Assembly (NCBI GenBank): GCA_965217015.1
Contig: OZ244224.1
Span: 1,798,001 to 1,862,000, forward strand
DNA length: 64,000 nt
From: JAYQKL01 sp038142705
Lineage (GTDB): Bacteria; Pseudomonadota; Alphaproteobacteria; RS24
Reading direction: 5' to 3'
Made by a program: the position numbers and the translations under genes
Part shown: in pieces, positions 1 through 15,000 of the stretch
How positions within the stretch are numbered: the stretch's first letter is position 1
Layout of the letters: each line of letters opens with the position of its first letter
The notes under the pieces: generated by a model
Told to the model about the DNA's origin: nothing
What the model saw: the letters and a program-made list of their open reading frames with translations, nothing else
The model's database searches: none

Positions 1-2
1 GT

Positions 3-3000
3 TCCACTAATTTCACAACCTCAACAACCGGCTTTGACATTATTGACGGCTTCGCGTCCATCATTGTGGCCGCCAATGAAACGGTTAGCGTGACCGCTGC
101 CTCAGATTTCGGCAAATATGTCGTGCTGGCCGCCGATGGCACCAGCATTTCGCTCTCGGCAACTGCGACAGGCAATGTTATCGGCCAGTTGGACTCAGCT
201 GGCGCGTCTAATGCGGTCACCGCATTGGCTTGGGGCGTGTCTGGTCTTTCTTATGCTTCTGGCACGCTCACCCTGACCGGCGGCTCTGGTGTTTCTTATT
301 CCGCTGGTCAGCGGCTGGTTTATTCTGGCACGGATTCCGGCGATGCTGATGCAACAGGCGGCGCTGAAACGCTGGACCTGACCATTAATGGCGTGTCCAT
401 TCAGGATTATACGACACCGGTCACAAATTTCACCGGGCAAACGGGCATTCAGCGCGATGGCGAAACCACCGGCAGCGATAATATAGACGCCAAAACCTTT
501 GCCCTGACGCAAAGCCTCTCGCTCGCGGCGGGGACATCTGTTGCGCTGACGGCAGATGGGACCACAGCCGTGGACACAACAACCGATGGCGGCAAATTTG
601 TCGTTTACACATCAAGCGGCGTGGAGTTGCGCGATTATTGGCAAACCACAACCGGCGAATATCTGCTTGGCCAGCTTGACAGCGCGGCGACAGCCTTCGC
701 TTGGACAGCGTCAGGTCTCAGCAATACTGACCTGACCATTGCCAGCAATAATATCGCGCTGGCGGCCGTTGCCGCCTATACGCAAGCGGCGCAGGATATT
801 CATGTCACCGGCGCGCATAGCCTCAGCACGATTGCGGGCATCACGGCGGTGAAAGCGTCGGGTTCTTTGAGTTTACAGGGTGCAGTGCGGGTAACATATA
901 CGGCTGTTTCGGCAGGCACAGACGGCAATTCCATTACCATTCAACTTGATGTAGATGCCACCGCCGGAAGCGTAACCGTTACCGGGAATTCTATAGTTGT
1001 GGGGACGGGATCTACCTTCTCAACGCAGCAGGTCGTCAATTGGATAAATAACGATTCAGAGGCGTCAGCTCTTGTGGTGGCAACCCTTAATGGCAACAGT
1101 GCAAATATTGCCAGCTTTAACGATTTAACCACAAGCCTTTCGGGCGGGGTTACGGGTCGCGATACATCGCTGGCGGTTGCTGGCGGGGCGATTTATCTGC
1201 CCGATAGCGATACCAAAATCAGCTGGGACGCAAGCTCGGATATCGCCATCACGGCAGATTCCATCATTGTTGTGGTTGTTGATGATGCAACAGACACAAC
1301 CGGCACCATTCAGGCCGTTACTGCGCTGGACGATTCCAGCCTGAGCGGCAAAATTTTCTATGTGCTGGGCGAGGCCACAGCGGCGGGTGTTGTCACTTAT
1401 AACACCGGCACCGCGCAAACGGGTGGTGCGTTGCAGTGGCAGGCTTCGGACAAGACCTATAATTACAAAATCACGCTGAACCCGCTTGATGATGAAGCAC
1501 CAGAAATTTCTGGCGCGGCGCAAGACGACATCACAGGCGGCGGCGCGAATATCACCTTTGACAGCGCCACCAGCCCAACATCGGCCACGGTGGATTTTGC
1601 CGAAAACCAAAGCGGCGCGATTATCGACCTCGCGGCCACTGACAAAGACACCGCCGATAGCGGCCTGACCTGGTCTATCGTCTCGGCGGCTGACGCGGCC
1701 ACCAAATCCAAAGCGGCCAGCCTGTTCACCATCAACAGCTCAACGGGCGAGCTGACCTTCACCAACCCACCGGATTTTGAAACGCAAGGGGCTTTGACGA
1801 CAGCAACCCCAACGGTTATTACATTATTTTCAGTCCCAAATACTTCTTCTTATGTGCGGTTGACCAGTAAAGCTAATCATCATGACACCGATATTAGCTT
1901 TAATGTGGTTGCTGGTTCTACGAATTCAGTCGCCTATAATAGCACAACAAAAGTCGTAACCATTACAACCCAAACATCGGGGCTTTCTGGTTATAATCCT
2001 GCTGGGTTGCTCACTGCATTGCAGGGTATTACTGAAGTTACTGACGCCTTTGATATTGCTCGTTCTGGTACATTGCGCTGGTCGTCTACCAGTGTGAAAA
2101 TAAGAACTGATAGCGAAAAACACTACGCCGTGCAGGTGAAAGTGACCGATGCGGGCGGCAATAGCGACACGATTGACCTCAAAGTCAAAGTGACTGATGT
2201 CAATGACGCGCCGCATGATATTACGATTTCGCGTGCCGCGCTGCTCTCTGGCTCGCGTGAGGTTGGCACCGTTTCTGCGGTTGACCAAGACTCTGGCGAC
2301 ACCCACACATATGAGCTGGTGGCCGGCACTGGCGACACTGATAATGGCCTGTTCACGCTCAACAGCTCCACCGGTGCGCTGACCTTCACCAACACAAGCG
2401 GCACCATTCCGGGTGCGGGTGGGCGTAAAAACATCGGCGACAGCTATTCCATTCGCGTCAAAGTGACCGATGCCGATGGCGAAACTTATGAAAAAATCAT
2501 CATCATCGCCGAAGGCTCAACCTTCCTGTTCAATGATGCCGACAATTCCGGCGGCGTCAATGGCGCAGAAAAGAAAATCTATTCCGCAGGCGATGGCACG
2601 CTGAACGAAAATGTGAACGCCAGCGACAGCCCCGTGCTTATCGGCACAATCGGCAATGAAGGCGGCGACACGAATTTCCAACTGACCACCGATTCAGATG
2701 CGCTGGATAATGAAGATTTTGTGCTGATTGACGGCTTTGCGTCCACCAGCGTGGCGGCGAATGAAACCGCAAGCGTCAGCGCCACTTCTGATGGTGCCAA
2801 ATATGTTGTGCTGGGCGCGAGCGGTATTTCCTTGAAAGCCACATTGGCGACAGGTGACAAGGTTATTGGCCAACTGGACGGTGCCGATGCTAGCGCAACC
2901 ACTGGTCTGGCATGGGGCGTGTCTGGGTTGTCTTATGCCTCTGGCACACTGACACTCACAGGCGGCTCTGGCGTTTCTTATGCCGCTGGCACGCGGGTGC

Positions 3001-6000
3001 TGTATATTGGCGATGGCTCAGGCAATTTTGAAGCCGGCGAAGTGAAAACCTTTGAGGTTGTCGGCGGGCAAGCCGGCGGCGTTGTCAATGGTTCCATCAA
3101 CCCGAATTTCACCGGCCGCGAGGGCGCCGATGCGTCCAATAATACGAGCGATACCGATACGCGCACCTTCAGCTTCACCGGCGGCGGCATCACGCAATCT
3201 ACCGATGCCACACCCACCAATGTCGCGCTCAATCTGGCGAATGACAAAATCACCATTGAAAGCGGGATGACATTCCACTCCACCACTGGCAACGCCTCCC
3301 AAGCTAAAACCAAAATGGTGGACGGCACCAAAAGCACAAACGCCCAGAACGATTATCAGGTGCATCCGCTGACTGCCGACAATAAATCCATCAGTTTTGA
3401 TTTAAGCGGCAGCTCCGGCACCGATAGCTATGTGGGCGGCTCGTTCAAATTTTATAACCGCAGCGGCAGCGATACAGACCGCATTGACGGCTCTATTGTG
3501 CAGTTCAAGCTGAACGGCGTGACGGTTTGGCAGGGCATGCTTGATGATGATAATGAAGACAGCGACAGCGTTATCACGCTGACGCCCGGCAAAGATGTGG
3601 AATTTGATGAAGTCGTGCTGATTTTTGACGGCGGCAACCAGAATTTCCGCGAAATTGAAATTTTTGGGGTAGAGACTGACAGCGCGCGCACTTTCGATGT
3701 CGCGGCTGGCACGCTGTATCACACACCAACAGGCGCCACCACCAAAGCGGTCACTTGGGGCGCAACCACCGGCCTTGTCGCGCAGACAAAAGGCTCTTTT
3801 GTTGTGGTCGTGATTGATGACGACACTGACATCACTGGCACGGTTTCTGTTGTGTCGGCGCTGACGGATTCCAGCCTGACCGGCAAAAAATATTTTGTTC
3901 TCGGCCAAGTGGACCCTTATGGCGTGGTGACAACAGCCGGCGTCAAAGCCTCTGTCGCGATTGACACGGATTTGACCATTGCCGCAGACGTTGAAGGCAC
4001 GGGCGGCAATGAGATTTCAGTTGCCATTGCGGTGGATACTGGCACCACAGGCAGCGGCGTGAAGGACATTGCCGTGGACGGCATGGCGATAACCATCACG
4101 CTGAAAGCCAATGGCGCAACGCTGACGCAAATCGCAGCAGCGATTAACACCAGCACGGCTGACGGCTATAATGCCCGCGCCGCGTCTATGATTGATGCCA
4201 CTGTCGCCTCTGGGCAGGGCAGCGAAACAATCACCGCCGCGGTTGCCGCAACAGATTTGACCGGCGGCACGGAATCCGTGACCGCATCCGGCAGCGCGCC
4301 TACCGCCAACACGACTGGCACCCAGCGCACTGACCATAATCTGCAAGGCAAAGTGCAGGGCTATGTGATAACCAAAACCATCACCGGCTTTACAGGCCGC
4401 GAAGACGCGAATGTGAACGGCACCGATAACACTGATGGCACATTCCATTGGAGTGTGACCAAAGTGGCGGTTGAGAATGGCAATCTGGTCCTTGAGGGCA
4501 TCAGGATTTATTCTGAGCGTGATGCTGGCTCAAGCGATTCGGATATGGTTTTTGATGTTGCGAACAAAACCTTTAGTGGTCTCCCAGGTGCCAATCATTT
4601 TGTTTATGTTTCCTATGACAGCACCAGCAGCAGCTGGACAATCAATTCGGCGGCGGCGCGACCAGCCACGGGCGAATATTATGTGCTGGGGAAAATGAAT
4701 GCTCTCAATGATAATTTTATCATGACGGCTCGCAGAAACCTCACCAACGAAACGCTGGACCACACTATTCCTGCCACGGCTGAAAAATATCAGGTCACGC
4801 TCAAAGATGTAAACGACGCGCCGGTGCTGACCGCAACCGGCACGGCCAATATTCCGGTGACAGAAGGCGCGGAAATCGTGCTGACCGAAGCCATGCTCGC
4901 CGCCACTGATGAAGATGCCGGCGACAAGCTTGATGTGAATGGCGATGGCACGATTGATGCTGGCGAGGTGCGCGGCGACTTTGTTTACACCGTCTCTAAT
5001 TTGCTGAAAGGCACAATTAAAGTCGGCGGCGCCGACGCGACCAGCTTCACCATGGCACAATTGCGCGCCGGACAGGTCAAATTTGTCCATGATGGCTCCG
5101 AGCAGTTCACCATTGTGGACGGCTTTAAGACCAGCACCCGCGACCCATCAGGCTTTACGCTGACCATTAGCGATGGCAATACGAAAAACGCTGTCAGCGC
5201 CACCCGCGTCTATCAGCTGGTCGTGACCGGCGTGAATGACGCGCCGGTGAAAGTCGTGGAAGCCGCAACGCTCAATGAGGGCGCCACCCTGACGCTGGCC
5301 GAAACGCATCTCAAACATTCCGATGCAGATAATATGCGGGCAGAGGTGGTCTATACACTCACCGGCCTGCCAAGCAATGGCCATCTGGAATTTAATGATG
5401 GCGGCACATGGAAAAAAATCCTGCTGTCTGGCACTGCAGGCAATGGCGAGATTGTCAAAACAACCTTTAGCCAAGCCGATGTGAATGGCAGCAAAATCCG
5501 CTATGTGCATAATGGCTCGGAAACCACCAGCGACTCATTCTCTTACACGCTGAGCGATGGCACCGCCACGCTGGACGAAAGCACCTTTAGCTTCACCATT
5601 ACGCCGGTGAATGACGCACCTACCCAAGATCCGGAAACCGACACCCCGCATGACTGGGTCGGGCAGGTTAAAACCGATAATCCGAAAGGTGATAATGAGG
5701 TCACGGAGGGTGATATTTCCGAAGGCGGCACCTATGTGCTGTCCGCCAATGATATTGGCGTGTTTGACCCTGATGACACAGACGCCAATGTGACCTACAC
5801 GCTGGTGACGCCGCCATCTTCTTCAAGCGGCGGCGGCAAGCTGCAGAAAAACACCACCGGCGACACATGGGTAGATTTGGCCGCCAATGGAACCTTCACA
5901 CTGGCCGATTTGAAAGCCGGTAAGGTGCGCTTTGTGCATGATGGCAACACGCCGCTCAACAATTCAAGCGCGACCACGCCAACAGTCAGTTTTGTTTATA

Positions 6001-9000
6001 AGGTCGCTGATGATGACAATGCTGCGACGGCAAACATCACGGCAGAGATTAAGGTCAAAGAGCTGAATGATATTCCGTCTGACCCAACATTGGGTGTTAA
6101 CCGCGTTGACCCGCTCACCGCGCCTGGCTCCGACATTGCTACGCTGAGCACAGTGGACGAAGAAACAACCGACCAAGCGGACTTCACCTATGCGCTGACC
6201 GCAGATACACCGTCCAATGATAATGAGTATTTCACCATTACGGGCCGCACACTGAAATTCAAATCATCGGCAGAATTGCGCGCCGCTGGGCTGGAGTTGA
6301 AGCTTGAGGGCGATAATTATGTCATTCAGCTGACCGTTACTGACGAGGCTGTCGGCTCCGAAACTGGCCAGACCGCCAACACCAAAACCGTTACCTACAC
6401 GCTACCCGTGCGGAGCTTTGATGTAGATTGGGACACCGCCACTAATGGCGTGCAGGGCGCGCCAACCGATAAGGGCGTGGACCTTGGCGGCTCGCTCACC
6501 ACCAATAGCACAGGCACATTTAACGGCTATGTGACAGACGCCACCGCGTTGACCATTGGCACTTTCAAAATTGACCCGGGCAATGATGCGCAGGGCAATG
6601 CCATCACAACCGGTACATATGAAGTCTTTATCCCTGACCAAACGGCAAATGATTTCGGTAAGATTCTCATCACCGGTACTGGCCAAGAGCGGACAATTAA
6701 ATTCGCAACCAATGTCGAAAACTCAATCCTCAAAGCGCTTGATGATAATGAAACGCTGACCGTGACTTTCGCGCTGGAAATCCGCTACACACCTGCGGGT
6801 TCATCAGAAGCAGACGGTTTCCGCCGCTCGATTGAAACCTTTACCGTCATCTTTACCGGTGCCAATGAAGTGCCGCAGGTGATTGACCCGAATTTGGTGA
6901 TTTTTGAGGACATCAGCCTTGATGGCGAAGCCAATGGCGACTGGACATTCTATGACCCCGACACCAATGCGAAAATCGCGCTGTCGGGCATCAGTGCCTC
7001 GGCTGGCGCGGGCAGCACGCCAACCGCTAAATCGCTTATCGTGGACCCCACAAATAGCGGCTATGACTCTACAGCAGAAGAAAAAGTCGCTGGCACTTAT
7101 GGCGATTTATACATCAAAGCCGATGGCACATGGCGCTATGTGCGCGATGACGCAAAAGTGCAGGCTGTGTCACGCGATGGGAACACGGAAACCTTCCGCA
7201 TCACGGTGACTGACACCAATGGCGGCACCTCGGCGCCAAAAGATATTGTCATCACCATTCGCGGCGAAAATGACGCGCCGCAATTCTGGCTGAACAATAA
7301 CGCCAATGTCGCGATTGACAAGGCAACCGACACGACCGACATCACAATGGACGGCGCGGGCAGCAATCCTTCCGGCCTGACCGAGCATACGGATTCTGGC
7401 ACTTTGCACGCCGATATCACGGCTGGCACAGACCAGAAAACATCTGGTAAATGGGCGTTTGGCGATGTGGACACAGGCGCAGTGCTGCGGCTGTTTGTCG
7501 GCGGCTTTGAGCTGGGCGAAATTCGTGTGGCTATCAGCACCACCACCAATATTGCTTATACCGCCGCCTTCGCGGCCTCCACCGATGCCGGCAAATTTGT
7601 GGTGCTGGGCGCGAGCGGTATTTTGCTCAAATCCACGCTGGCTGAAAACGACAAAGTGCTGGCCAAGATAAGCGCAGAAGGCACAGGCTTTGATTACAAT
7701 CTGGCAGGCGCTGGCCTGACAATGGACTCGGATTCCGTTGATTTGGTGGCTGGCACCTACATCACCCAAAGTCTGGTCTTCCAAGGCCGCTATGGTGATT
7801 TGATTTTCAGCCCCGATGGCAGCTGGGATTATATCCTCAATGCGCGGGCTGAAAAAATCGCGCATGGTGAAGCGCCAAGCGATGATTTCGCCATTTCGGT
7901 TTATGACCAATATGGCGCGCGCTCCAATATCATCAATTTATCTATTCAGGTGGTCGGCACCAATGACGCGCCAACCGAGTTGTTGATTAACGGCGTCGCT
8001 TCGGCTACGGCCAATGCAGATGATGCGCAAAATGTCGTCACCGAAAGCGGCTACCGCACCGACACGGCGGCGCGTTCTGGCGACACCAAAACCGGCAATT
8101 TCACGATTGTGGCCGATGGCGCGACCGGCGATGAGGTCAATGCGGCCGATGCGACCGGTATCACATTAGGCACCAGTCTGGCGCCGAGCATAGCGCAAAA
8201 AGTGATTGCCATTGGCTCCGAAACCCTGACCCTGACCTCTGATGTGGTTGGTGAATTTGGCAACAGCTTGGCCTTGTGGGTTGTCTATTCAGATACAGCT
8301 TCAAATGATGTTACCACGGTTTGGCGCAGCGGTGTTCTGACGCTTCAGATCAAAACCGGCGCAACGGTCAATCTGGGGCAAATTGTGACGGCGATAAATA
8401 ATGTTAGCCATTCTGCTGCTGCCATCACGGCGACGGCCAGCAATGCTTCAACTGTTATCACCCAATCCAATCTGGCGAATGGCACTTATGGTTTGGAAGG
8501 CGGCCGCGCCCCTGTGAGTGTCACGCTGGCTGCCGCAAGGAATGGCGTTACTACTCCAGGCGAGGTGTTGTTCATGTCGCTGGATGGCACCGCCTACACC
8601 ATCAATATGGCTTATTCCAGCTCGGCCAATAGTTCACCTGGCCGCTGGAAACTGCAGCAAAGCGGCACCACCATAACCATCACTTTTGGCGACGCCACCT
8701 CTATTGGCAGCACTTCTATCGCCGACCAGAGTAATGATAATCTGGTTTATCGTCTGGCCAATGATGATGTTTTCAAAAATAAAATTGTTGCCATTTCATT
8801 GCATAATGGAGGTCTTGGTAATCTTTATCTTGGTAACACTTACACTTTTGGCAGCGGCACCATGTCAAGCGTCGGGCTTGTTGAGCCAGCCAAAGACTAC
8901 AGCGCCAATGATGTCGCTGGCACGCCGATTGTGTTTGGCACGCTGGACGCGGCGGATATTGACCGCGTTGGCACCAATGGGCGGCCTTTCTCGGCAGAAG

Positions 9001-12000
9001 ACCAGCACACATTTGTGATTTTGGGTGCCGCCACAAGCGACACCGATTCCAGCACCACCGCCGATAGTGCCGTGGTCAAAACCGATGCCAATGGCGCGAC
9101 AGAGGACCCGAACCCGCGCACGCTGACCTTTGAAGCCGCAACTGCGCGTCTGGGTAATGCCACCAATGGCGTGGACATCACCGCCCGCGCCCCCGGCGCC
9201 GATGGCAATAATATTGACCTCAAAATCGTGGTTCACGCCACCAATGGCACCAGCGATGGCGTGGTTGTTGTGAAAGGCAGTGAAATCACCATCACTTTTG
9301 CCGAAGCCACAGATGCGACCTATGCCAAAATCAAAACCGCAATTGAAGGCAACACACAAGCCAATGCGCTGGTTGGCGTTGGCACGGTTGCGGGCAGCGG
9401 CACACAGGCGGCTGGCACCACCGATTTGACCGGCGGCTCTGGCGCGACCTATTTAACCGCCTTCAAAGGCACTTATGGCACGCTGGTGGTCAACACCTAT
9501 ACTGGCCATTGGGAATATCGTTTGGATAACACCGATGCCGATACGCGGGCGCTGGACGGCGGCGACACCGCCTATGACCGCTTCCGGATTGAGGTGACCG
9601 ACGAAGAGGGCGCGGCGATTGTGAAAGTCGTTGAGATTGTGGTCAAAGGCACAGATGACGCGCCGGTGCTTTCGGTTGGCACAACCGTAACGCTGGATAT
9701 GACCGCAACGGAAGAAGGCCACCGCACCAGCCCGACCAATGATGTCGCGGCCTCCACTGCGAAGGGTAACTTCAATGTCACCGATGATGACGCCGATGAT
9801 GCGGACACCACCGATGGCTCAGCCTTCGACTCCAGCCATATCATTCAGGCGAAAAGCATTGAGAGCGGTGCTGACAGCCGCGACACAGCCCGCACGCTGA
9901 CCACCAGCTATACAGATGGCACAGGTTCAGGCGCGGACAGCGCAGGCGGGGTGAAAGTTCAGGGTAAATATGGTGACCTTTACATCTCTGCCGATGGCAA
10001 ATGGCGCTATGTGCCAGATGACACGCTGAAAGCCACCGACACGCTGAACAAGGGCGAGGTCGCTTATGACAGCTTCTCCATTCGGGTCAAAAATACCGAT
10101 AACAGCCCAAGCGGCGATTTGTTCTCCAATGTGATTACGCTGAAAATCAAACTCACAGGTGAAGATGACGCGCCGGTTGTCAGCTATAAAACCAGCCGCG
10201 CCTCAGACGGGCATAAAACCCGCACCGAGCATGTGACCACCGCCACCGCAACCGCCACACTGGCCTTTGTGGATATTGATGATGCGGACGCCAATGCTGA
10301 TTTGACGATTATCGGCCAAGCCAAAGGCGGCGCCGGCACTGGCTCAGACGACAATGCCAAAGCCGACTCGCTGGCGATTTCTAATTTTAATTCGACCACC
10401 ACGATTGACTCTGGAACCGCAACAATTACAGGCACTTATGGTGTGTTTTCCGTCACGCGGGACAACACAACCGGCGAGCTGGACTGGACCTACACGCTGA
10501 CCAATACCGACACCGACACCAATGCGCTCGACCAAGGCGCGGTTGTGTTTGATGTGTTGAGCCTGCGCGTGACAGATGACGACAGCAATGGCAGCACAGA
10601 GTTAAACTCCAATGTGCTGACCGCGGCGGTCAAAATCACCGGCTCCAACGATGCGCCCACACTGGTGATCGCAACGGGCAGCACCAATCGCGGGTCATTG
10701 ACCGAGGGCGCCAGCGGCACCCAAACCGGCACATTTGATTTCGCCGATGTGGACACCGCTGACACCAATGCGTCACTGACCTTCCGCGGCGCGGCACAAG
10801 GCGATGGCGCGCAAACTGGCGGCACCAAGGCAACGCTGAATCTTGGCAACTTGATTGTTCTGACCGCTAAAACGCTAGGAACCGATATTCACTCATTGAA
10901 GATTATGATGGGGCTAGGTTCTCTGGGTGTACAATCGCCCGGCGGTATCGCGAATGGTGTTCTCCATGATTATCGGATTAGCGCAACGACCAGTACGACG
11001 CTAGGCGCCATTATTGACCACATTAACGGCCAAGCCAGCTTGCCCTTTACCGCCGGGCTGGCTTCAGGTGCTACCAGAACAGAAACCTATAATGGTTATA
11101 CGGCTAATAACCTCTCCTTCTCCGGCGGGTCGCTCAACTTCAAAGCTTCCACCACACTGGGCGATGCCAGCAACCATATGCAGGTTTACACCAAAGCAGC
11201 AGGCACAGGCGGGGAAGATTATGAAGTGGTGATTGCCACCTCTGGCGGCTCAAGCACCGGCACGCTGGCTTGGAACAGCACCAATAAAACCATCACCATC
11301 AGCTTTGATTCAGCCGCCAATGCGACGCTGGCCAAAATCAAAGCCGCGATTGAAGCCAATGCAACCGTCGCCGCGCTGGTTGGCGTCACCGAGATAGCTG
11401 GCACCCAAAGCACGACCGTGGCGGCGGGCACTTATGATTTTGAGGGCGGCAATGAAGCCAATAAAATCGCAAGCTTAACCTATGCGACCAGCGACACAGC
11501 CGTCAACACTGACCTGACTTTCACCAGCAATGCCGCAACGGTTGAGGGCAAATATGGCACCTTCACCCTCACGCGTGATGACGCCACAGGCGAGCTTGAC
11601 TGGTCTTACCAGCTGGCGCAATCGGCGGGCAATCAGCTGAACGCGCAAAACGCGCTCGATGGCGGGCAGACCGCCTATGATGTGCTGACGCTATTTGTCG
11701 ATGATGACAATACCAGCGATGCCGACCCGAACACGGCTGGCACCCAGACGCAGCGTTATTCAACCGTGCGCACCATCACAGTCAAAATCACTGGCTCTGA
11801 TGACGCGCCCACGCTCACCGCTAAAGCCCTCACCGGCGCAACCGACACATCAGGCGATGACACATTTGCCGATGTGCAGGGCGATTTCAACACCGCTACC
11901 ACCGGCATGAGCTACACCAAAATTGATGGCTATGACGCCGACACCGCGACCAGCTGGGCGATTACGGGAGAAGCCGCAAACACAACCAAATCGCTGTCAA

Positions 12001-15000
12001 CCGGCACCTCCACCCACGCGAAGGTCGGCACTTACGGCACGCTGTTTTTCAACAAAACAAGCGGGCTTTACACCTATGTCGTCAATGACGCCGCGGTGGA
12101 AGCACTAGAAGCCGCCGCGACCGATGTGTTTGCACTGACCGCGACCGATGCCGACAGCCAGACCGCCACAGCCGCCAATCTGACTTTCAACATCACCGGC
12201 GCGCATGACAAACCCAAGCTCACCGCCAAAGCCGTGACCGGCGCGACCGACACCTCGGCCAATGACACTTTCTCCGATGTGCAGGGCGATTTTGACAGCT
12301 CCGCCACCGGCCTGAATTACACAGCGGTGGATAGCGGCGATGCCAACACCGCCACCAGCTGGGCGATTAGCAAAAAAGGCACAGCGTCCAACAGCCTGTC
12401 TAGTGTTACGCCGACAGCTGACACCACCAAATCGCTGTCAGGGGGTTCTTCTTCTACCCACAAGGTGGACGGCACTTACGGCACGCTTTATTACAATAGC
12501 GGCACCGGCGTTTATGCCTATGTGGTGAACGATGCGGCGGTGGAAGCGCTGGACGCCAATGCGACCGATATATTCGAGTTGACCGCCACCGATGCGGACA
12601 GCCAAACGCAATTGGCCAATCTGACCTTCAACATTACCGGTGTGAACGACAAGCCGGTTGTCTCTGGGGCGAAAACCACCAATGAGGACACGGCTGTCAA
12701 AATCACCTCGGGCGATTTCACCTTCACCGACCCCGAAAGTGACGACATGGCGTCTATCACCATTAAATCTCTGCCCACCAGCACGCATGGGGTTTTGCAA
12801 AAAACCAATGCCTCTGGCAATTGGGTCGCGGTTGCGGTGAATGACACTTTCACCAAAGCCCAATTGGACGGCACCGGCAGTGCCGCCAACCAGCTGCGCT
12901 TTGTGCCTGCTGCCAATTATAATGGCAGCCCGACATTCACTTTCACCGCGACAGATGATAATACCAGCGCGGCGACTTCAGCGACCAGCACCTTCACCTT
13001 CACGGTCAGCGCCGTCAATGACGCGCCCGTGCCGGAAAATATTGGTGGTGGTTCACTGCGCATAGGTGATGCGACCAATAATATTGTCCTGACCAGTAAA
13101 ATTGGTGTGGATTTCACTATACATCCATATGTGAGTTCGGCGATTGGCACCGCGACCGGTAAGGTGGGTTTAGGCAACTTCAATAGAGTAAACGAGCAAT
13201 ATGGCTATAATATCAGTATCGCTTTTGATACGAGTGCCAATATTACTCTGGATAAGATACGCACCGCTTTAATGAGTGATGCCAAAGTTGCTGAAATTCT
13301 GGATGTTTCAAATGTCACTGGGGCTGGCACAACGCAAATTACAGCAGGTATTAGATATTTGAATGATGACGGCCACCGTGCATGGATGTTAGTGGGCGAT
13401 AGCACTAACGGTGTCCTGATAGGAACAAAATCAGGCGGGGACTGGGGTGAGGATATTTCCCTCGCCATTGCGATTGACACCGCCACCACCGGCTCTGGTG
13501 TGAAGGGTATCGCGGTTTCTGGCACGGGCGACAGTAAAGCCATCACCATCACCCTTAAAGCTTCGGGCGCGACTTATCTTGAAATTGCCCAAGCCATTGT
13601 TAACCCGACAGCCGATGGCTATAATGGCGAGGCCGCCGCGCTGATTACGGCTGGTACCCCCATTGGTGGCTCAAGAACCACTGCCATGAGTGCCACCAGC
13701 CTCACCAATGGCGCCGGCGCGTCCATCTGGATTGATGAAGATGATGACACCGTCGCCGAGGGCAAGGGCATTGTCTGGACAGATTTTGAATTCTCCGACC
13801 CAGAAAATGACGGCTTTGGGCATATCAACCTGACGGCCTTGCCGGCCTCAAGCGCTGGCTCGCTCTGGTATAATGATAGCGGCACTTGGAAAAAAATTGT
13901 CGCCTCTGGCGCCACTGGCAACCAGATTGACCTTGGCGACACCAAGCTGGATAATTTGGCCAAGGCTGATTTGGGCGGCACGGGCAACACACCCACCCGC
14001 TCAACCTCCAAACTGCGCTTTGTCGCAGAGGCCGATCCGGACAGCGCAGAAAACGGCTTCTTCAGCTATACGCTGACTGATGGCGCGTCTTCTGGTGCGC
14101 AAACCAGCGCGGCGGCCAAATTCATGGTTTATGTCAAACCAGTTGATGAGGACAACGGCGTCGTCTCAGTTGCTGCGTCCAGCTTTAAGCCCGGCAACAC
14201 CCTCACCATCACCCATTCTGACGATGGAGATGGTAGTCTGTATCCTGGCACCAATGTGACCTATAAGTTTTATATTTATAACAGCGACACGGCGTTGATA
14301 AGCACTTTGGAAAGCTCTGGCACGCTGTGGAAAACCTATACCGTAAACCATACAAGCGCCTATATTCCGGCGGATGCGATTCCGGAAAGCGCGGTGGGCA
14401 AATATCTCTATCTGGTGGCCAGCTATGTTGATGCGCAGGGCTTCCATGAAAAAGTTGGCTCGGGCGGCCAGCTCATCTCGGCGGCGAATTCGGTTGGCTT
14501 CAAAACCGGCAAGGGCACACAAGCAACGCTCAACGAGCAAACTTTCAGCTCTGACACCGCGACAGGTCTGGAATTTGAAACCACAACCGGCAGCCCAACA
14601 TGGACGCTGCGCGAGGGGGCGACCGGCAGTTTCGCCGCGACATCAACCAATTTCAAAATTGACTCCAGCGGTGTGCTGAAAGTGAAATCTGGCGCGGTGT
14701 GGGATTTTGAAACCACCCCCAGCTATAGCGTCACTGTGCGGGCGACCATCGGCTCGAACACTTTTGACAAAACCGTCACGATAAATGTCACCAATGTGGA
14801 CGATGAGCTGCCGGTGATTGCCGGCACCGCACAATCCGATATTGTGGGCGGCGGCACCAATATCACCTTTGACAGCGCCACCGCGCCAACGCAGGTGACG
14901 ATTGATTATGCCGAAAACCAAACCGGCAATGTGATAGACCTTGCCGGCGATGATGTGGACTCCACAGGCGAGACATGGTCTTTGGAAACCGACGCCGTGA

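Noticed and set aside
7170..7910. Antisense 246-codon frame inside the giant gene
   Set aside because: It lies fully inside a clearly coding VCBS region and has no start signal or recognisable domain. Many similar shadows exist along 1-30,000.
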